Below, in pieces: positions 52,528 to 63,600 of a DNA stretch of 64,000 nucleotides. The notes under the pieces were generated by a model that was given only the letters and a program-made list of their open reading frames with translations, was not told where the DNA came from and did not search any database. Within the stretch, counting starts at the first letter, position 1, and each line of letters begins with the position of its first letter. Location: positions 3,007,001 through 3,071,000 of the forward strand of contig NZ_CP019952.1 of assembly GCF_002021815.1 (NCBI RefSeq). Reading direction: 5' to 3'. The translations under genes were made by a program, and so were the position numbers. Source of the stretch: Pseudomonas parafulva (GTDB taxonomy: Bacteria > Pseudomonadota > Gammaproteobacteria > Pseudomonadales > Pseudomonadaceae).

Positions 52528-52842
52528 CATTTGTGCGCCTCTAGCACCTCAGCCGGTTTGCGACACCCCACTTCACTCAAGACACGCCCTCCCGGTGCCC
52601 TGTCGCCAACTTTGGGGGCGTCCGAAAAAGCCTGACCGTTCGATCAGAAAAAACCGAGAAACGGTACACATTACAAATATTTATTTGTGTACAATCCATG
52701 GCATCCCCCGTTCACTGCGTGCCATTGTCGAACAGGGCTGGACACGGGTCGGCGTACCAAAGTTGCGTTGCGGTAACCCAGGGGGTTTCCGATACTGATG
52801 CCGATTTCGACCAACAAGAACATAAAACCGTGGAACCTTAGA
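52528..52842 (+). promoter_or_regulatory. Leader/promoter region of ccoNOQP-2 with AT-rich palindrome
   Basis: 315 non-coding bases. A perfect palindrome ACAAATATTTATTTGT (52673-52688) lies inside a wider GTACACA...TGTGTAC inverted repeat (52664-52692). TACAAT at 52690-52695 is a good -10, leaving a long leader of about 140 bases. No canonical Anr box was found. Confidence 0.5.
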
Positions 52843-54285
52843 ATGAGCACTGCAATCAGTTCGACTGCTTATAACTACAAGGTCGTCCGCCAGTTCGCCA
52901 TCATGACGGTGGTGTGGGGGATCATCGGCATGGGCCTGGGCGTCTTCATCGCCTCGCAGCTCGTGTGGCCGCAGCTCAACCTGGACTTGCCCTGGACCAG
53001 CTTCGGCCGCCTGCGCCCGCTGCACACCAACCTGGTGATCTTCGCCTTCGGCGGTTGTGCATTGTTCGGCACCAGCTACTACGTGGTGCAGCGCACCTGC
53101 CAGGCCAGGCTGATCTCCGATCGCCTGGCGGCCTTCACCTTCTGGGGTTGGCAGGCCGTGATCGCCGGGGCCTTGGTCACGCTGCCCATGGGCTACACCA
53201 CCACCAAGGAATACGCCGAACTGGAATGGCCGCTGGCGATCCTGCTGACCGTTGTCTGGGTGGCCTACGGCGCGGTGTTCTTCGGCACCATCGTCAAGCG
53301 CAAGACCAAGCACATCTATGTCGGCAACTGGTTCTATGGGGCGTTCATCGTGGTCACCGCGATGCTGCACATCGTCAACCACATCTCGTTGCCGGTCAGC
53401 CTGTTCAAGTCGTATTCGGCCTATTCGGGCGCGACCGATGCCATGATCCAGTGGTGGTACGGCCACAATGCCGTCGGCTTCTTCCTGACCACGGGCTTTC
53501 TGGGCATGATGTACTACTTCGTACCCAAGCAGGCCGAGCGGCCGATCTATTCGTACCGCCTGTCCATCGTGCATTTCTGGGCGCTGATCACCCTGTACAT
53601 CTGGGCAGGCCCGCACCACTTGCACTACACCGCCCTGCCGGACTGGGCGCAGTCGCTGGGCATGGTGATGTCGATCATCCTGCTGGCCCCAAGCTGGGGC
53701 GGCATGATCAACGGCATGATGACCCTCTCCGGAGCCTGGCACAAACTGCGCACCGACCCGATCCTGCGCTTTCTGGTGGTGTCACTGGCCTTCTACGGCA
53801 TGTCCACCTTCGAAGGCCCGATGATGGCCATCAAGACCGTGAACTCGCTGTCGCACTACACCGACTGGACCATCGGCCATGTGCATGCCGGGGCCTTGGG
53901 CTGGGTCGCGATGATCTCCATCGGCGCCGTGTACCACATGATCCCGCGCCTGTACGGGCGTGAGCAGATGCACAGCATCGGCCTGATCAATGCTCACTTC
54001 TGGCTGGCGACCATCGGCACCGTGTTGTACATCGCCTCGATGTGGGTCAATGGCATTACCCAGGGCTTGATGTGGCGCGCCATCAACGACGACGGCACCC
54101 TCACCTACTCGTTCGTCGAAGCCCTGCAGGCCAGCCATCCGGGCTACATCGTTCGCGCGCTGGGCGGCGCGTTCTTCGCCAGCGGCATGCTGCTGATGGC
54201 CTACAACGTGTGGCGCACCGTGCGCGCGGCCAACCCGATTCAGGCTGAAGAAGCCGCCAAGATCGCTGTCGTGGGAGCGCACTGA
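52843..54285 (+). CDS. ccoN2: cbb3-type cytochrome c oxidase subunit I, copy 2
   Basis: 480 residues, closely similar to ccoN-1 throughout, with [20 protein letters not shown] and [18 protein letters not shown] at 52843 begins [13 protein letters not shown]; 15 upstream in-frame codons are excluded. The C-terminal tail ([19 protein letters not shown]) differs from copy 1. It is the first gene of a second full operon and its stop overlaps the ccoO-2 start. Confidence 0.96.
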   Translation: MSTAISSTAYNYKVVRQFAIMTVVWGIIGMGLGVFIASQLVWPQLNLDLPWTSFGRLRPLHTNLVIFAFGGCALFGTSYYVVQRTCQARLISDRLAAFTFWGWQAVIAGALVTLPMGYTTTKEYAELEWPLAILLTVVWVAYGAVFFGTIVKRKTKHIYVGNWFYGAFIVVTAMLHIVNHISLPVSLFKSYSAYSGATDAMIQWWYGHNAVGFFLTTGFLGMMYYFVPKQAERPIYSYRLSIVHFWALITLYIWAGPHHLHYTALPDWAQSLGMVMSIILLAPSWGGMINGMMTLSGAWHKLRTDPILRFLVVSLAFYGMSTFEGPMMAIKTVNSLSHYTDWTIGHVHAGALGWVAMISIGAVYHMIPRLYGREQMHSIGLINAHFWLATIGTVLYIASMWVNGITQGLMWRAINDDGTLTYSFVEALQASHPGYIVRALGGAFFASGMLLMAYNVWRTVRAANPIQAEEAAKIAVVGAH

Positions 54286-54893
54286 TGAAGCACGAAGCTG
54301 TAGAGAAGAACATCGGCCTGCTGGCCTTCTTCATGGTGATCGCCGTCAGCATTGGCGGGCTCACCCAGATCGTCCCCTTGTTCTTCCAGGACGTGACCAA
54401 CCAGCCGGTCGAAGGCATGAAGCCGCGCACCGCACTGGAGCTCGAAGGCCGGGACATCTACATCCGCGAAGGGTGCGTGGGTTGTCATTCACAGATGATC
54501 CGCCCGTTCCGGGCAGAAACCGAGCGCTACGGCCATTACTCGGTCGCCGGCGAAAGCGTCTGGGACCACCCGTTCCTGTGGGGCTCGAAGCGCACCGGCC
54601 CGGACTTGGCCCGGGTCGGTGGGCGCTACTCCGATGACTGGCACCGCGCCCACCTGTACAACCCGCGCAACGTGGTGCCGGAGTCGAAGATGCCGGCCTA
54701 CCCGTGGCTGGTGGAAAACACCCTCGATGGCAAGGACACGGCGCGCAAGCTCCAGGTGCTGCGCACGCTCGGGGTGCCCTACACCGATGCCGACATCGCC
54801 GGCGCCCGGGATGCGGTCAAGGGCAAGACCGAAATGGACGCCCTGGTGGCGTACCTGCAAGGCCTTGGCACCCTCATCAAGAGCAAACGGTGA
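54285..54893 (+). CDS. ccoO2: cbb3 oxidase monoheme cytochrome c subunit II, copy 2
   Basis: 202 residues, same length as copy 1 and nearly the same sequence around the heme site [15 protein letters not shown]. It differs mainly in [13 protein letters not shown]. The start ATG overlaps the ccoN-2 stop (TGATG). Confidence 0.96.
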   Translation: MKHEAVEKNIGLLAFFMVIAVSIGGLTQIVPLFFQDVTNQPVEGMKPRTALELEGRDIYIREGCVGCHSQMIRPFRAETERYGHYSVAGESVWDHPFLWGSKRTGPDLARVGGRYSDDWHRAHLYNPRNVVPESKMPAYPWLVENTLDGKDTARKLQVLRTLGVPYTDADIAGARDAVKGKTEMDALVAYLQGLGTLIKSKR

Positions 54894-54898
54894 CGGCG

Positions 54899-55096
54899 AT
54901 GGATATTGGAATGATTCGCGGCCTGGGCACCGTGGTGGTGCTGGTGGCCTTCATCGGCCTGGCCCTGTGGGTGTTCAGCCCGAGACGCAAGAAAGATTTC
55001 GACGAAGCGACCCAACTCCCCTTTGCCGATGACCCCCAGGCCCGCCAACACGTCGAGCACGCACAAGAAAAGGCATCCAGGAGCAAGAAACCATGA
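54899..55096 (+). CDS. ccoQ2: cbb3 oxidase small subunit IV, copy 2
   Basis: 65 residues with one membrane helix ([18 protein letters not shown]) and a charged tail. ATG at 54899 is aligned with copy 1; ribosome site is weak (ACGGTGACGG), suggesting coupling to ccoO-2 five bases upstream. The stop overlaps ccoP-2. Confidence 0.9.
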   Translation: MDIGMIRGLGTVVVLVAFIGLALWVFSPRRKKDFDEATQLPFADDPQARQHVEHAQEKASRSKKP

Positions 55097-56073
55097 CAAC
55101 GTTCTGGAGTGTGTACGTCACCGTTCTGACCCTGGGCACCATCTTCGCCCTGACCTGGCTGCTGCTGTCCACCCGCAAGGGCCAGCGCGAGGAAACCACC
55201 AGCGAGACCGTAGGCCATGCGTTCGACGGCATCGAGGAGTACGACAACCCGCTGCCCAAGTGGTGGTTCTGGCTGTTCGTCGGCACTATCTTCTTCGCCC
55301 TGGGCTACCTGGCCTTGTACCCGGGCCTGGGCAACTGGAAAGGCATCCTGCCCGGCTATGCGTACCTGGATAACGACAAGCAGGCCGAGTTCTCGGACGG
55401 TCAGGCCGGCTGGAGCGGTGTGCACGAATGGGAGAAGGAAATGGCCAAGGCCGACGCCCGGTTCGGGCCGATCTTCGCCAAGTTCGCAGCCATGCCCATC
55501 GAAGAGGTGGCCAAGGACCCGCAGGCCCTGAAGATGGGCGGTCGCCTGTTCGCCTCCAACTGCTCGGTCTGCCACGGCTCCGATGCCAAGGGTGCCTATG
55601 GTTTTCCCAATCTGACCGACAATGACTGGCGCTGGGGCGGCGAGCCGGAAACCATCAAGGCCTCGATCATGAACGGGCGCCACGGGGTCATGCCGGCGTG
55701 GGCCGAGGTGCTGGGCGAACAGGGCGTGGCCGATGTGGCCGCCTTCGTGCTCACCAACATGGACGGTCGCCGCCTGCCGGAGGGCATCAATGCCGACCCA
55801 GCCAAGGGCAAGGCGATCTTCGCCAGCAGCTGCGTGGCCTGCCACGGGCCGGAGGGCAAGGGCACCCCGGCCATGGGCGCACCGAACCTGACGCACCCGC
55901 AGGCGTTCATCTACGGGTCGAGCTTTGCCCAGTTGCAGCAGACCATCCGCTACGGCCGCCAGGGGCAGATGCCGGCGCAGGCGCAGTTGCAGGGCAACGA
56001 CCGGGTGCATCTGCTGGCCGCTTACGTGTACAGCCTGTCGCACACGCCAGAGGCAGGCGATAAAAGCGAGTGA
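55093..56073 (+). CDS. ccoP2: cbb3 oxidase diheme cytochrome c subunit III, copy 2
   Basis: 326 residues with the same domain layout as copy 1 and heme sites [11 protein letters not shown] and [11 protein letters not shown]. It is longer by 13 residues because of an insertion ([15 protein letters not shown]) between the membrane part and the first heme domain. Confidence 0.96.
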   Translation: MTTFWSVYVTVLTLGTIFALTWLLLSTRKGQREETTSETVGHAFDGIEEYDNPLPKWWFWLFVGTIFFALGYLALYPGLGNWKGILPGYAYLDNDKQAEFSDGQAGWSGVHEWEKEMAKADARFGPIFAKFAAMPIEEVAKDPQALKMGGRLFASNCSVCHGSDAKGAYGFPNLTDNDWRWGGEPETIKASIMNGRHGVMPAWAEVLGEQGVADVAAFVLTNMDGRRLPEGINADPAKGKAIFASSCVACHGPEGKGTPAMGAPNLTHPQAFIYGSSFAQLQQTIRYGRQGQMPAQAQLQGNDRVHLLAAYVYSLSHTPEAGDKSE

Positions 56074-56119
56074 GGGGATTTTGGATGGGCAGCTGGCAGC
56101 CAGGCGAGGCGTGAACTCA

Positions 56120-56144
56120 GCAACCGGGTTCGTGACCCGGTTGC
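56120..56144 (+). terminator. Candidate terminator after ccoNOQP-2
   Basis: GCAACCGGGT-TCGTG-ACCCGGTTGC, a perfect ten-pair stem 46 bases after the ccoP-2 stop. No T-run follows, so it may need Rho or serve to stabilise the message. Confidence 0.6.
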
Positions 56145-56200
56145 GCTGACCCTCTGCGCAACCGGATTGTTCAACAGGTGGGCAACAAATGCGTCACCGC

Positions 56201-56214
56201 CTGACCTGGATCAA
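56201..56214 (+). promoter_or_regulatory. Anr-like site upstream of ccoG
   Basis: CTGACCTGGATCAA has a perfect right half-site (ATCAA) and TGA of the left half with the correct four-base spacer. It lies ~315 bases before ccoG, with a MITE-like element in between. Confidence 0.5.
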
Positions 56215-56315
56215 TTGACACTTCCCATATCACGTTTCACAAGATCAACCCAATGCGGCCAAAGGTCGCACCTCGGTCTGAACGTCTGCCAGGGGCGTAT
56301 CATGGCCGCGCAGCG

Positions 56316-56462
56316 CTAGGCTCTGTGTGAAGAGTCTTGAGACGAAGGTCAGGCAAGGCGAAAACAGCCGAGGAAGCGGAGTTTACGGGTTGTAAATGAG
56401 CATTCCGAGGCTGTTTTCAACGCAGCATCACCGAGTATCAAGGCTTTTCACACAGGGCCTAG
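56316..56462. mobile_element. MITE-like palindromic element with CTAG flanks
   Basis: About 139 bases between two CTAG copies. Terminal inverted repeats of 21 bases share CTGTGTGAA and CTTGA with three mismatches. Inside, GAAAACAGCC and GGCTGTTTTC are also inverted, so the whole folds as one imperfect hairpin. There is no coding capacity. The ends resemble those of IS5-like elements, but the parent element is not in the window. Confidence 0.7.
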
Positions 56463-56530
56463 CAGATTGCGCGAGACTGCGGCCGGCATGCACTGGCCGC
56501 GGCATTTCTCCACTGCCGTGGGACATGATG

Positions 56531-57946
<1,416 letters not shown>

Positions 57947-57951
57947 GAAGG

Positions 57952-58485
57952 ATGAACACCATGCCTGCCACCGCCGCCAGCCCCTGGTACAAGCATCTCT
58001 GGCCCTGGATCATCATCGGCATCCTGACCACCTCGGTGTGCCTTAGCCTGACCATGGTCAGCATCGCCGTGCGCAACCCGGACAACCTGGTGAATGACAA
58101 CTACTACGAGGCCGGCAAGGGCATCAACCGCTCCCTGGACAGGGAGCTGCTGGCCCAGCAACTGGCGCTCAAGGCCAGCGTTCACCTGGACGACCTGACC
58201 GGTGAAGTAGACGTGCGCCTGACCGGCAGCAGCGACCCGCAGAAGCTTGAGCTGAACCTCATCTCCCCCACCCAACCGGCCATGGACCGCCGGGTGCTGC
58301 TCAGCCGTGTCGAACAGGGGCGCTATGTCGGCCAGCTGGAAGACAAGGTCGATGGCCGCCGCTTCGTCGAGCTGCTGGGCAGCGAAGGCGATCAGGTGTG
58401 GCGCCTGTTCGAAGAAGAGAAGGTTGAGCATGGCGTGACCCTAGAGCTGGGTGACGAGGCGCTGCAAGGCGCTCAACACCTGTGA
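57952..58485 (+). CDS. ccoH: CcoH/FixH-family cbb3 assembly protein
   Basis: 177 residues with one N-terminal membrane helix (WIIIGILTTSVCLSLTMVSI) and a periplasmic FixH domain starting NPDNLVNDNYYEAGKGINRS. It binds and stabilises the assembling oxidase. It starts five bases after ccoG with AAGAAGGATG as ribosome site. Confidence 0.92.
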   Translation: MNTMPATAASPWYKHLWPWIIIGILTTSVCLSLTMVSIAVRNPDNLVNDNYYEAGKGINRSLDRELLAQQLALKASVHLDDLTGEVDVRLTGSSDPQKLELNLISPTQPAMDRRVLLSRVEQGRYVGQLEDKVDGRRFVELLGSEGDQVWRLFEEEKVEHGVTLELGDEALQGAQHL

Positions 58486-58522
58486 TCGTGCTCGCGGTCG
58501 ACCTGTGCAAGGCAATGATGCG

Positions 58523-60994
58523 ATGACCCAACCCACCCCCTGCTACCACTGCGCACTGCCCGTCCCCGCCGGTCGCGCGTTCACCGCCGTGGTTCTCGGG
58601 CAGCCCCGGGCCTTCTGCTGCCCCGGCTGCCAGGCGGTGGCCGAGTCGATCGTGGCCGGGGGCCTTGAGCACTACTACCAGCACCGCAGCGACAACAGCG
58701 CCAACCCGCAAGCCCTGCCTCGGCAGTTGCAAGACGAGTTGGCGCTATACGACCGCAGCGATGTGCAGCAGCGATTCGTGCGGCACGAGGGCGAGCTGGC
58801 CGAAGCCACGCTGTTGGTCGAAGGCGTCAGTTGCGCGGCCTGCGGCTGGCTGATCGACAAGCACCTGCGCAACCTGCCGGGGGTGGCCGAAGCGCGCCTG
58901 AACCTGTCCAATCATCGGCTGCTGCTGAGCTGGGACGATCGGCAATTGCCGCTGTCGCAGGTGCTGGCGGCGCTGCGCCGGATTGGCTACGTCGCCCACC
59001 CCTATCAGCCGGACCAGGCGGCCGAGCAATTGAGCCGGGAAAACCGCAGCGCGTTGCGCAGGCTGGGGGTGGCCGGGTTGCTGTGGTTCCAGGCGATGAT
59101 GGCAACCATGGCCACGTGGCCGGAATTCAACATGGACCTGTCCGCCGAGCTGCACACCATCCTGCGCTGGGTGGCCTTGTTCCTCACCATTCCCATCGTT
59201 TTCTACAGCTGCGCGCCCTTTTTCAAGGGCGCGGCGCGTGATCTGCGCACCCGCCACCTGACCATGGACCTGTCCGTCTCGCTGGCTATTGCCCTGGCGT
59301 TCGGTGCCGGGATCTGGACGGCGGTGACCGGCAGCGGCGAGCTGTATTTCGACACGGTCGGCATGTTCGCCCTGTTTCTCCTGACCGGGCGCTACCTGGA
59401 ACGGCGCGCCCGCGAACGTACGGCCGCCGCGACGGCGCAGCTGGTCAACCTGTTGCCGGCATCCTGCCTGCGTGTCGACGCACAGGGCCGCAGCGAGCGC
59501 ATCCTGCTCAGTGAACTGCGCTGCGGGGACAGCGTGCAGGTGTTGCCAGGGTCGGTGATCCCGGCTGACGGGCGCATCGTGCAAGGGCGCTCGAGTGTCG
59601 ATGAATCGCTGCTGACCGGCGAATACCTGCCTCAACCTCGCCAGGTGGGTGATCAGGTCACAGGTGGCACGCTGAACGTGGAAAGTGCCCTGCATGTGCA
59701 GGTGCAAGCCCTGGGCCAGGATTCGCGGTTGTCCGCCATCGTGCGCTTGCTGGAACGCGCCCAGACCGAAAAGCCGCGCCTGGCCCAGATCGCCGACCGC
59801 GCCTCCCAGGTGTTCCTGTTGTGTTCACTGCTGGCGGCCGTCGCGATTGGCGTGTGGTGGTGGCAAGTGGAGCCGCAGCGGGCGTTCTGGATCGTCCTGG
59901 CCATGCTGGTCGCGACCTGCCCCTGCGCGCTGTCGCTGGCCACCCCGACCGCGCTGACGGCGGCGACAGGCACGTTGCACAAGCTGGGCCTGCTGGTCAC
60001 ACGCGGTCATGTGCTGGAGGGCCTGAACCAGATCGACACGGTGATTTTCGACAAGACTGGCACGTTGACCGAGGGGCGCCTGACCTTGCGCAGCATCAGG
60101 CCGCTGGGCCGTGCAACGGCCGACACCTGCCTGGCCTGGGCCGCAGCCCTGGAAAACCGCTCCGAGCATCCCATCGCACGGGCCTTCGGTCAGGTGGCCA
60201 CGCCGGCCGATGGTGTGCTGGCCGTGCCCGGTCTGGGCCTTGAGGGCGAGGTTGGAGGCCAACGCCTGCGCATAGGCCAGGCGAGCTTCGTCTGCGCTTT
60301 GAGCGGCACACCGCCGCCGGCGATACCCGAGCCACGGGGGCAGTGGCTGCTGCTGGGCGACCGCCGCGGCCCGCTGGCCTGGTTCGGGCTGGACGATCGC
60401 CTGCGCGAGGATGCCCCTGCCCTGCTCGCCGCCTGCAAGGCCTTTGGCTGGCGTACGGTGCTGTTGTCCGGAGACAGCTCGCCGATGGTCGGCGAGGTGG
60501 CCGCGCAACTGGGCATCGACGAGGCCGCTGGCGGCCTCAGGCCCGATGACAAACTGGCGCGGCTCAAGGCCCTGCAACAGGCCGGGCACAAGGTGCTGAT
60601 GCTGGGGGACGGGGTCAATGACGTGCCGGTGCTGGCAGCGGCAGACATCAGCATCGCCATGGGCAGTGCCACTGACCTGGCCAAGACCTGCGCCGACGCG
60701 GTGCTGCTTTCCAACCGGCTCCAGGCGCTGGTGCAGACGGTCTCGCTGGCGCGGCGCACTCGGCGCATCATCATCGAGAACCTGCTGTGGGCCAGCCTGT
60801 ACAATGGCCTCATGCTGCCGTTCGCGGCCCTTGGCTGGATCACCCCGGTGTGGGCAGCGGTCGGCATGTCGGTCAGTTCACTGGTGGTGGTGCTCAATGC
60901 CCTACGCCTGACCCGTATGCCTGCTGCTGCGCCTGCCCTGGCCGCGTCAGCACCTACCCCTGCGAGGAACCTGCCATGCCCGCCCTCTATGTGA
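58523..60994 (+). CDS. ccoI: Copper-exporting P-type ATPase for cbb3 assembly (CcoI/FixI)
   Basis: 823 residues. The N-terminus has a Cys-rich CYHCALPV...FCCPGCQAV segment and a heavy-metal domain with CAACGW. The core has TGEYLPQ (actuator TGE), CPCALSLATPTALTAATG (metal-binding helix), DKTGTLTEG (phosphorylated Asp) and GDGVNDVPVL. It supplies copper to CuB. ATG at 58523 is chosen over the longer reading from 58451, which overlaps ccoH. Confidence 0.95.
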   Translation: MTQPTPCYHCALPVPAGRAFTAVVLGQPRAFCCPGCQAVAESIVAGGLEHYYQHRSDNSANPQALPRQLQDELALYDRSDVQQRFVRHEGELAEATLLVEGVSCAACGWLIDKHLRNLPGVAEARLNLSNHRLLLSWDDRQLPLSQVLAALRRIGYVAHPYQPDQAAEQLSRENRSALRRLGVAGLLWFQAMMATMATWPEFNMDLSAELHTILRWVALFLTIPIVFYSCAPFFKGAARDLRTRHLTMDLSVSLAIALAFGAGIWTAVTGSGELYFDTVGMFALFLLTGRYLERRARERTAAATAQLVNLLPASCLRVDAQGRSERILLSELRCGDSVQVLPGSVIPADGRIVQGRSSVDESLLTGEYLPQPRQVGDQVTGGTLNVESALHVQVQALGQDSRLSAIVRLLERAQTEKPRLAQIADRASQVFLLCSLLAAVAIGVWWWQVEPQRAFWIVLAMLVATCPCALSLATPTALTAATGTLHKLGLLVTRGHVLEGLNQIDTVIFDKTGTLTEGRLTLRSIRPLGRATADTCLAWAAALENRSEHPIARAFGQVATPADGVLAVPGLGLEGEVGGQRLRIGQASFVCALSGTPPPAIPEPRGQWLLLGDRRGPLAWFGLDDRLREDAPALLAACKAFGWRTVLLSGDSSPMVGEVAAQLGIDEAAGGLRPDDKLARLKALQQAGHKVLMLGDGVNDVPVLAAADISIAMGSATDLAKTCADAVLLSNRLQALVQTVSLARRTRRIIIENLLWASLYNGLMLPFAALGWITPVWAAVGMSVSSLVVVLNALRLTRMPAAAPALAASAPTPARNLPCPPSM

Positions 60995-61188
60995 TGATCC
61001 CCGCAGCGCTGCTGCTGGTCGGCGTGGCCGTCTACATCTTCTTCTGGGCGGTGGACAGCGGTCAGTACGACGACCTCGAAAGCCCCGCTCACAGCATCCT
61101 CTTCGACGATCAGGATCCCCGTCACCAGGCCGCCGTCACGCCCGACCAAACGCCTGATTCCCATCCCGAGCCCCCGACGCGTGGCTGA
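60976..61188 (+). CDS. ccoS: cbb3 oxidase maturation protein CcoS
   Basis: 70 residues: one membrane helix (MIPAALLLVGVAVYIFFWAV) with the family motif SGQYDDLESPAHSILFDD. ATG at 60976 lies inside the end of ccoI (GAGGAAC ribosome site). CcoS is needed for cofactor insertion into CcoN. Confidence 0.94.
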   Translation: MPALYVMIPAALLLVGVAVYIFFWAVDSGQYDDLESPAHSILFDDQDPRHQAAVTPDQTPDSHPEPPTRG

Positions 61189-61864
61189 CCTGCTGCCCTT
61201 GCTGGGCTCGGCGCTGGTTCTCGGCCTGCTCGGAGGGGGTCACTGCCTGGGCATGTGCGGCGGCCTGATGGGCGCCCTGACCCTGGCCATTCCCCCAGCC
61301 CAGCGCGGCCGTCGCCTGCGGCTGCTGGTGGCTTACAACGTCGGGCGTGTGCTCAGCTATACCGTCGCGGGCCTGATGCTCGGTGTGGCGGGCTGGGCGG
61401 TGGCCAACAGCCCTGCAGTGCTGGTTTTGCGCACCATGGCCGCCTTGCTGCTGATCGCCATGGGCCTGTACCTGGCCGGTTGGTGGAGCGGACTGACCCG
61501 CATCGAGGCCATGGGTCGCGGGCTGTGGCGGCACATCCAGCCGGTGGCGTCGCGCCTGCTTCCGGTTTCTAGCCTGCCTCGTGCATTGCTGCTGGGTGCC
61601 TTTTGGGGGTGGCTGCCGTGCGGGTTGGTGTACAGCACCTTGTTGTGGGCTGCGAGCCAGGGGAACGCCTTGCACAGCGCAGCCCTGATGGCGGCATTCG
61701 GGCTGGGGACCTGGCCCGTGCTGCTGGTCACCGGGTTGGCGGCCGGGCGGGTAAACAGGGTGTTGAGACGACGCAGCGTGCGGGTGGCCGGTGGCATGCT
61801 CGTGGTGCTATTCGGCCTGTGGACACTGCCCGGGCCTCATCAACACTGGCTGATGGGCCACTGA
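61181..61864 (+). CDS. SafE/TauE-like (DsbD-type) membrane protein at the end of the cco assembly operon
   Basis: 227 residues, about six helices, with GGGHCLGMCGGLMGALTLA near the start and GAFWGWLPCGLVYSTLLWA in the second half, the Cys-containing repeats of the 'sulfite exporter TauE/SafE' family. GTG at 61181 overlaps the ccoS stop. In Pseudomonas this gene always follows ccoS; a role in metal or thiol handling is plausible but unproven. Confidence 0.88.
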   Translation: MADLLPLLGSALVLGLLGGGHCLGMCGGLMGALTLAIPPAQRGRRLRLLVAYNVGRVLSYTVAGLMLGVAGWAVANSPAVLVLRTMAALLLIAMGLYLAGWWSGLTRIEAMGRGLWRHIQPVASRLLPVSSLPRALLLGAFWGWLPCGLVYSTLLWAASQGNALHSAALMAAFGLGTWPVLLVTGLAAGRVNRVLRRRSVRVAGGMLVVLFGLWTLPGPHQHWLMGH

Positions 61865-61962
61865 AGCGCCAGGTGGCGCAGCACATGGCTTATGGCCACT
61901 AACCAGCCGTGACGACCGCGCATCGCCTGAGCTAGACGCAGCGCCCTCAGGCCGTTTAGCGC

Positions 61963-61976
61963 TTGATACAAATCAA
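61963..61976 (+). promoter_or_regulatory. Anr box of hemN
   Basis: Perfect TTGATACAAATCAA. It is centred ~70 bases before the hemN ATG, consistent with an activator position near -41.5 and a leader of about 30 bases. Confidence 0.85.
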
Positions 61977-62039
61977 CACAGATTCCTACAGACATCCCTA
62001 GACTCCGGAACATTGCTGCTCTTTCCGGGGACCGCCCTC

Positions 62040-63422
62040 ATGCTCGACGACCTACGTTGGGACACCGACCTGATCCGCCGCTACGATCTGGCCGGCCCAC
62101 GCTACACCTCCTACCCAACCGCCGTGCAACTGCACAGCGAAGTGGGCTCGTTCGACCTGCTGCACGCCCTGCGCGAAAGCCGGCGGGCCGTGCGCCCGTT
62201 GTCGCTGTACGTGCATGTGCCGTTCTGCGCCAACATCTGCTACTACTGCGCATGCAACAAGGTCATCACCAAGGACCGGGCACGCGCTGCCCCCTACCTG
62301 CAACGCCTGGAACAGGAAATCCAGCTGGTGGCTTGCCACATGGACAGCAGGCAACGTGTGGAGCAGCTGCACTTTGGCGGCGGCACCCCAACCTTCCTGA
62401 GCCACGTAGAGCTGCGTCAACTGATGGCCACGCTGCGCCAGCACTTCAGCCTGCTCGATGACGATTCCGGCGACTATGGCATCGAAATCGACCCGCGCGA
62501 GGCGGACTGGTCGACCATGGGCCTGCTGCGTGAGCTGGGCTTCAATCGCGTCAGCCTCGGCGTGCAGGACCTGGACCCGGCCGTGCAACGCGCCGTCAAC
62601 CGCCTGCAGAGCCTGGAGCAGACGCGGACCTTGATCGAGGCGGCTCGCACCCTGCAGTTCCGCTCGGTGAACCTGGACCTGATCTACGGACTGCCGCGCC
62701 AGACGCCCGAAGGGTTCGCCCGCACCGTTGAGGAAGTGATCCGCCTGCAGCCCGATCGCCTGTCGGTCTTCAACTACGCCCACCTGCCTGAACGGTTCAT
62801 GCCGCAACGGCGCATCGAAGCCGGGGAGCTGCCCAGTGCAGCGGCCAAGCTGGACATGCTGCACGCCACCATCGAGCAACTGACCGCTGCCGGCTACCGC
62901 TACATCGGCATGGACCACTTCGCCCTGCCCGATGACGAACTGGCCGTCGCCCAGGAGGAAGGCACGCTCCAGCGTAACTTCCAGGGCTACACCACCCATG
63001 GGCACTGCGACCTGATCGGCCTGGGCGTGTCGGCGATCAGCCAGATCGGCGATTTGTACTGCCAGAACAGCAGCGACCTCGCCACCTACCAGGACAGCCT
63101 GTCCAACGCCCAGCTCGCCACCCAGCGTGGCCTGCTGTGCACCCCCGACGACCGCCTGCGCCGGGCGGTCATCCAGCAGCTGATCTGCCACTTCGAGCTG
63201 GACTTCGAGCCGATCGAACAAGCATTCGCCGTCGATTTTCGTGGCTATTTCAACGACCTGTGGCCGGAGCTTCTGACCTTGCAGCGCGACGGCCTGATTC
63301 GCCTGGACGACAAGGGCATTCGGATCCTGCCGGCTGGGCGACTGCTGGCCCGCGCGGTGTGCATGGTCTTCGATGCCTACCTGGCCATGCACAATCGCCA
63401 ACGGTTCTCCCGTGTGATCTGA
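62040..63422 (+). CDS. hemN: Oxygen-independent coproporphyrinogen III dehydrogenase
   Basis: 460 residues, radical-SAM enzyme. The cluster motif CANICYYCAC (CxxxCxxC) lies in the VHVPFCANICYYCACNKV segment near residue 65; FGGGTPTFLS binds SAM; GIEIDPR and SLGVQDLDPAVQ follow as in HemN. It converts coproporphyrinogen III to protoporphyrinogen IX without O2, supplying heme at low oxygen. ATG at 62040 (GGGGA upstream) is preferred to the reading from 62013. Confidence 0.95.
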   Translation: MLDDLRWDTDLIRRYDLAGPRYTSYPTAVQLHSEVGSFDLLHALRESRRAVRPLSLYVHVPFCANICYYCACNKVITKDRARAAPYLQRLEQEIQLVACHMDSRQRVEQLHFGGGTPTFLSHVELRQLMATLRQHFSLLDDDSGDYGIEIDPREADWSTMGLLRELGFNRVSLGVQDLDPAVQRAVNRLQSLEQTRTLIEAARTLQFRSVNLDLIYGLPRQTPEGFARTVEEVIRLQPDRLSVFNYAHLPERFMPQRRIEAGELPSAAAKLDMLHATIEQLTAAGYRYIGMDHFALPDDELAVAQEEGTLQRNFQGYTTHGHCDLIGLGVSAISQIGDLYCQNSSDLATYQDSLSNAQLATQRGLLCTPDDRLRRAVIQQLICHFELDFEPIEQAFAVDFRGYFNDLWPELLTLQRDGLIRLDDKGIRILPAGRLLARAVCMVFDAYLAMHNRQRFSRVI

Positions 63423-63600
63423 GCGAGACATTTGGCCGCACTCACCACGCCCCGGCCATGTGGCCCTTGGCACACAGGCGATCGGGCAATGCGCTGGCGG
63501 GTCTGACAGGTCATCCTGCTGGTCGCGGCCACTGGCCTACACCCTATGTCGTGGGTTACCCTTACGACTTATGTGTGCTTTCCCACAAGGATCGAGTCAA

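Noticed and set aside
52632..52647. CTGACCGTTCGATCAG as an Anr box for ccoN-2
   Set aside because: The half-sites are separated by two bases more than in TTGAT-N4-ATCAA, so it does not fit the FNR-family geometry.
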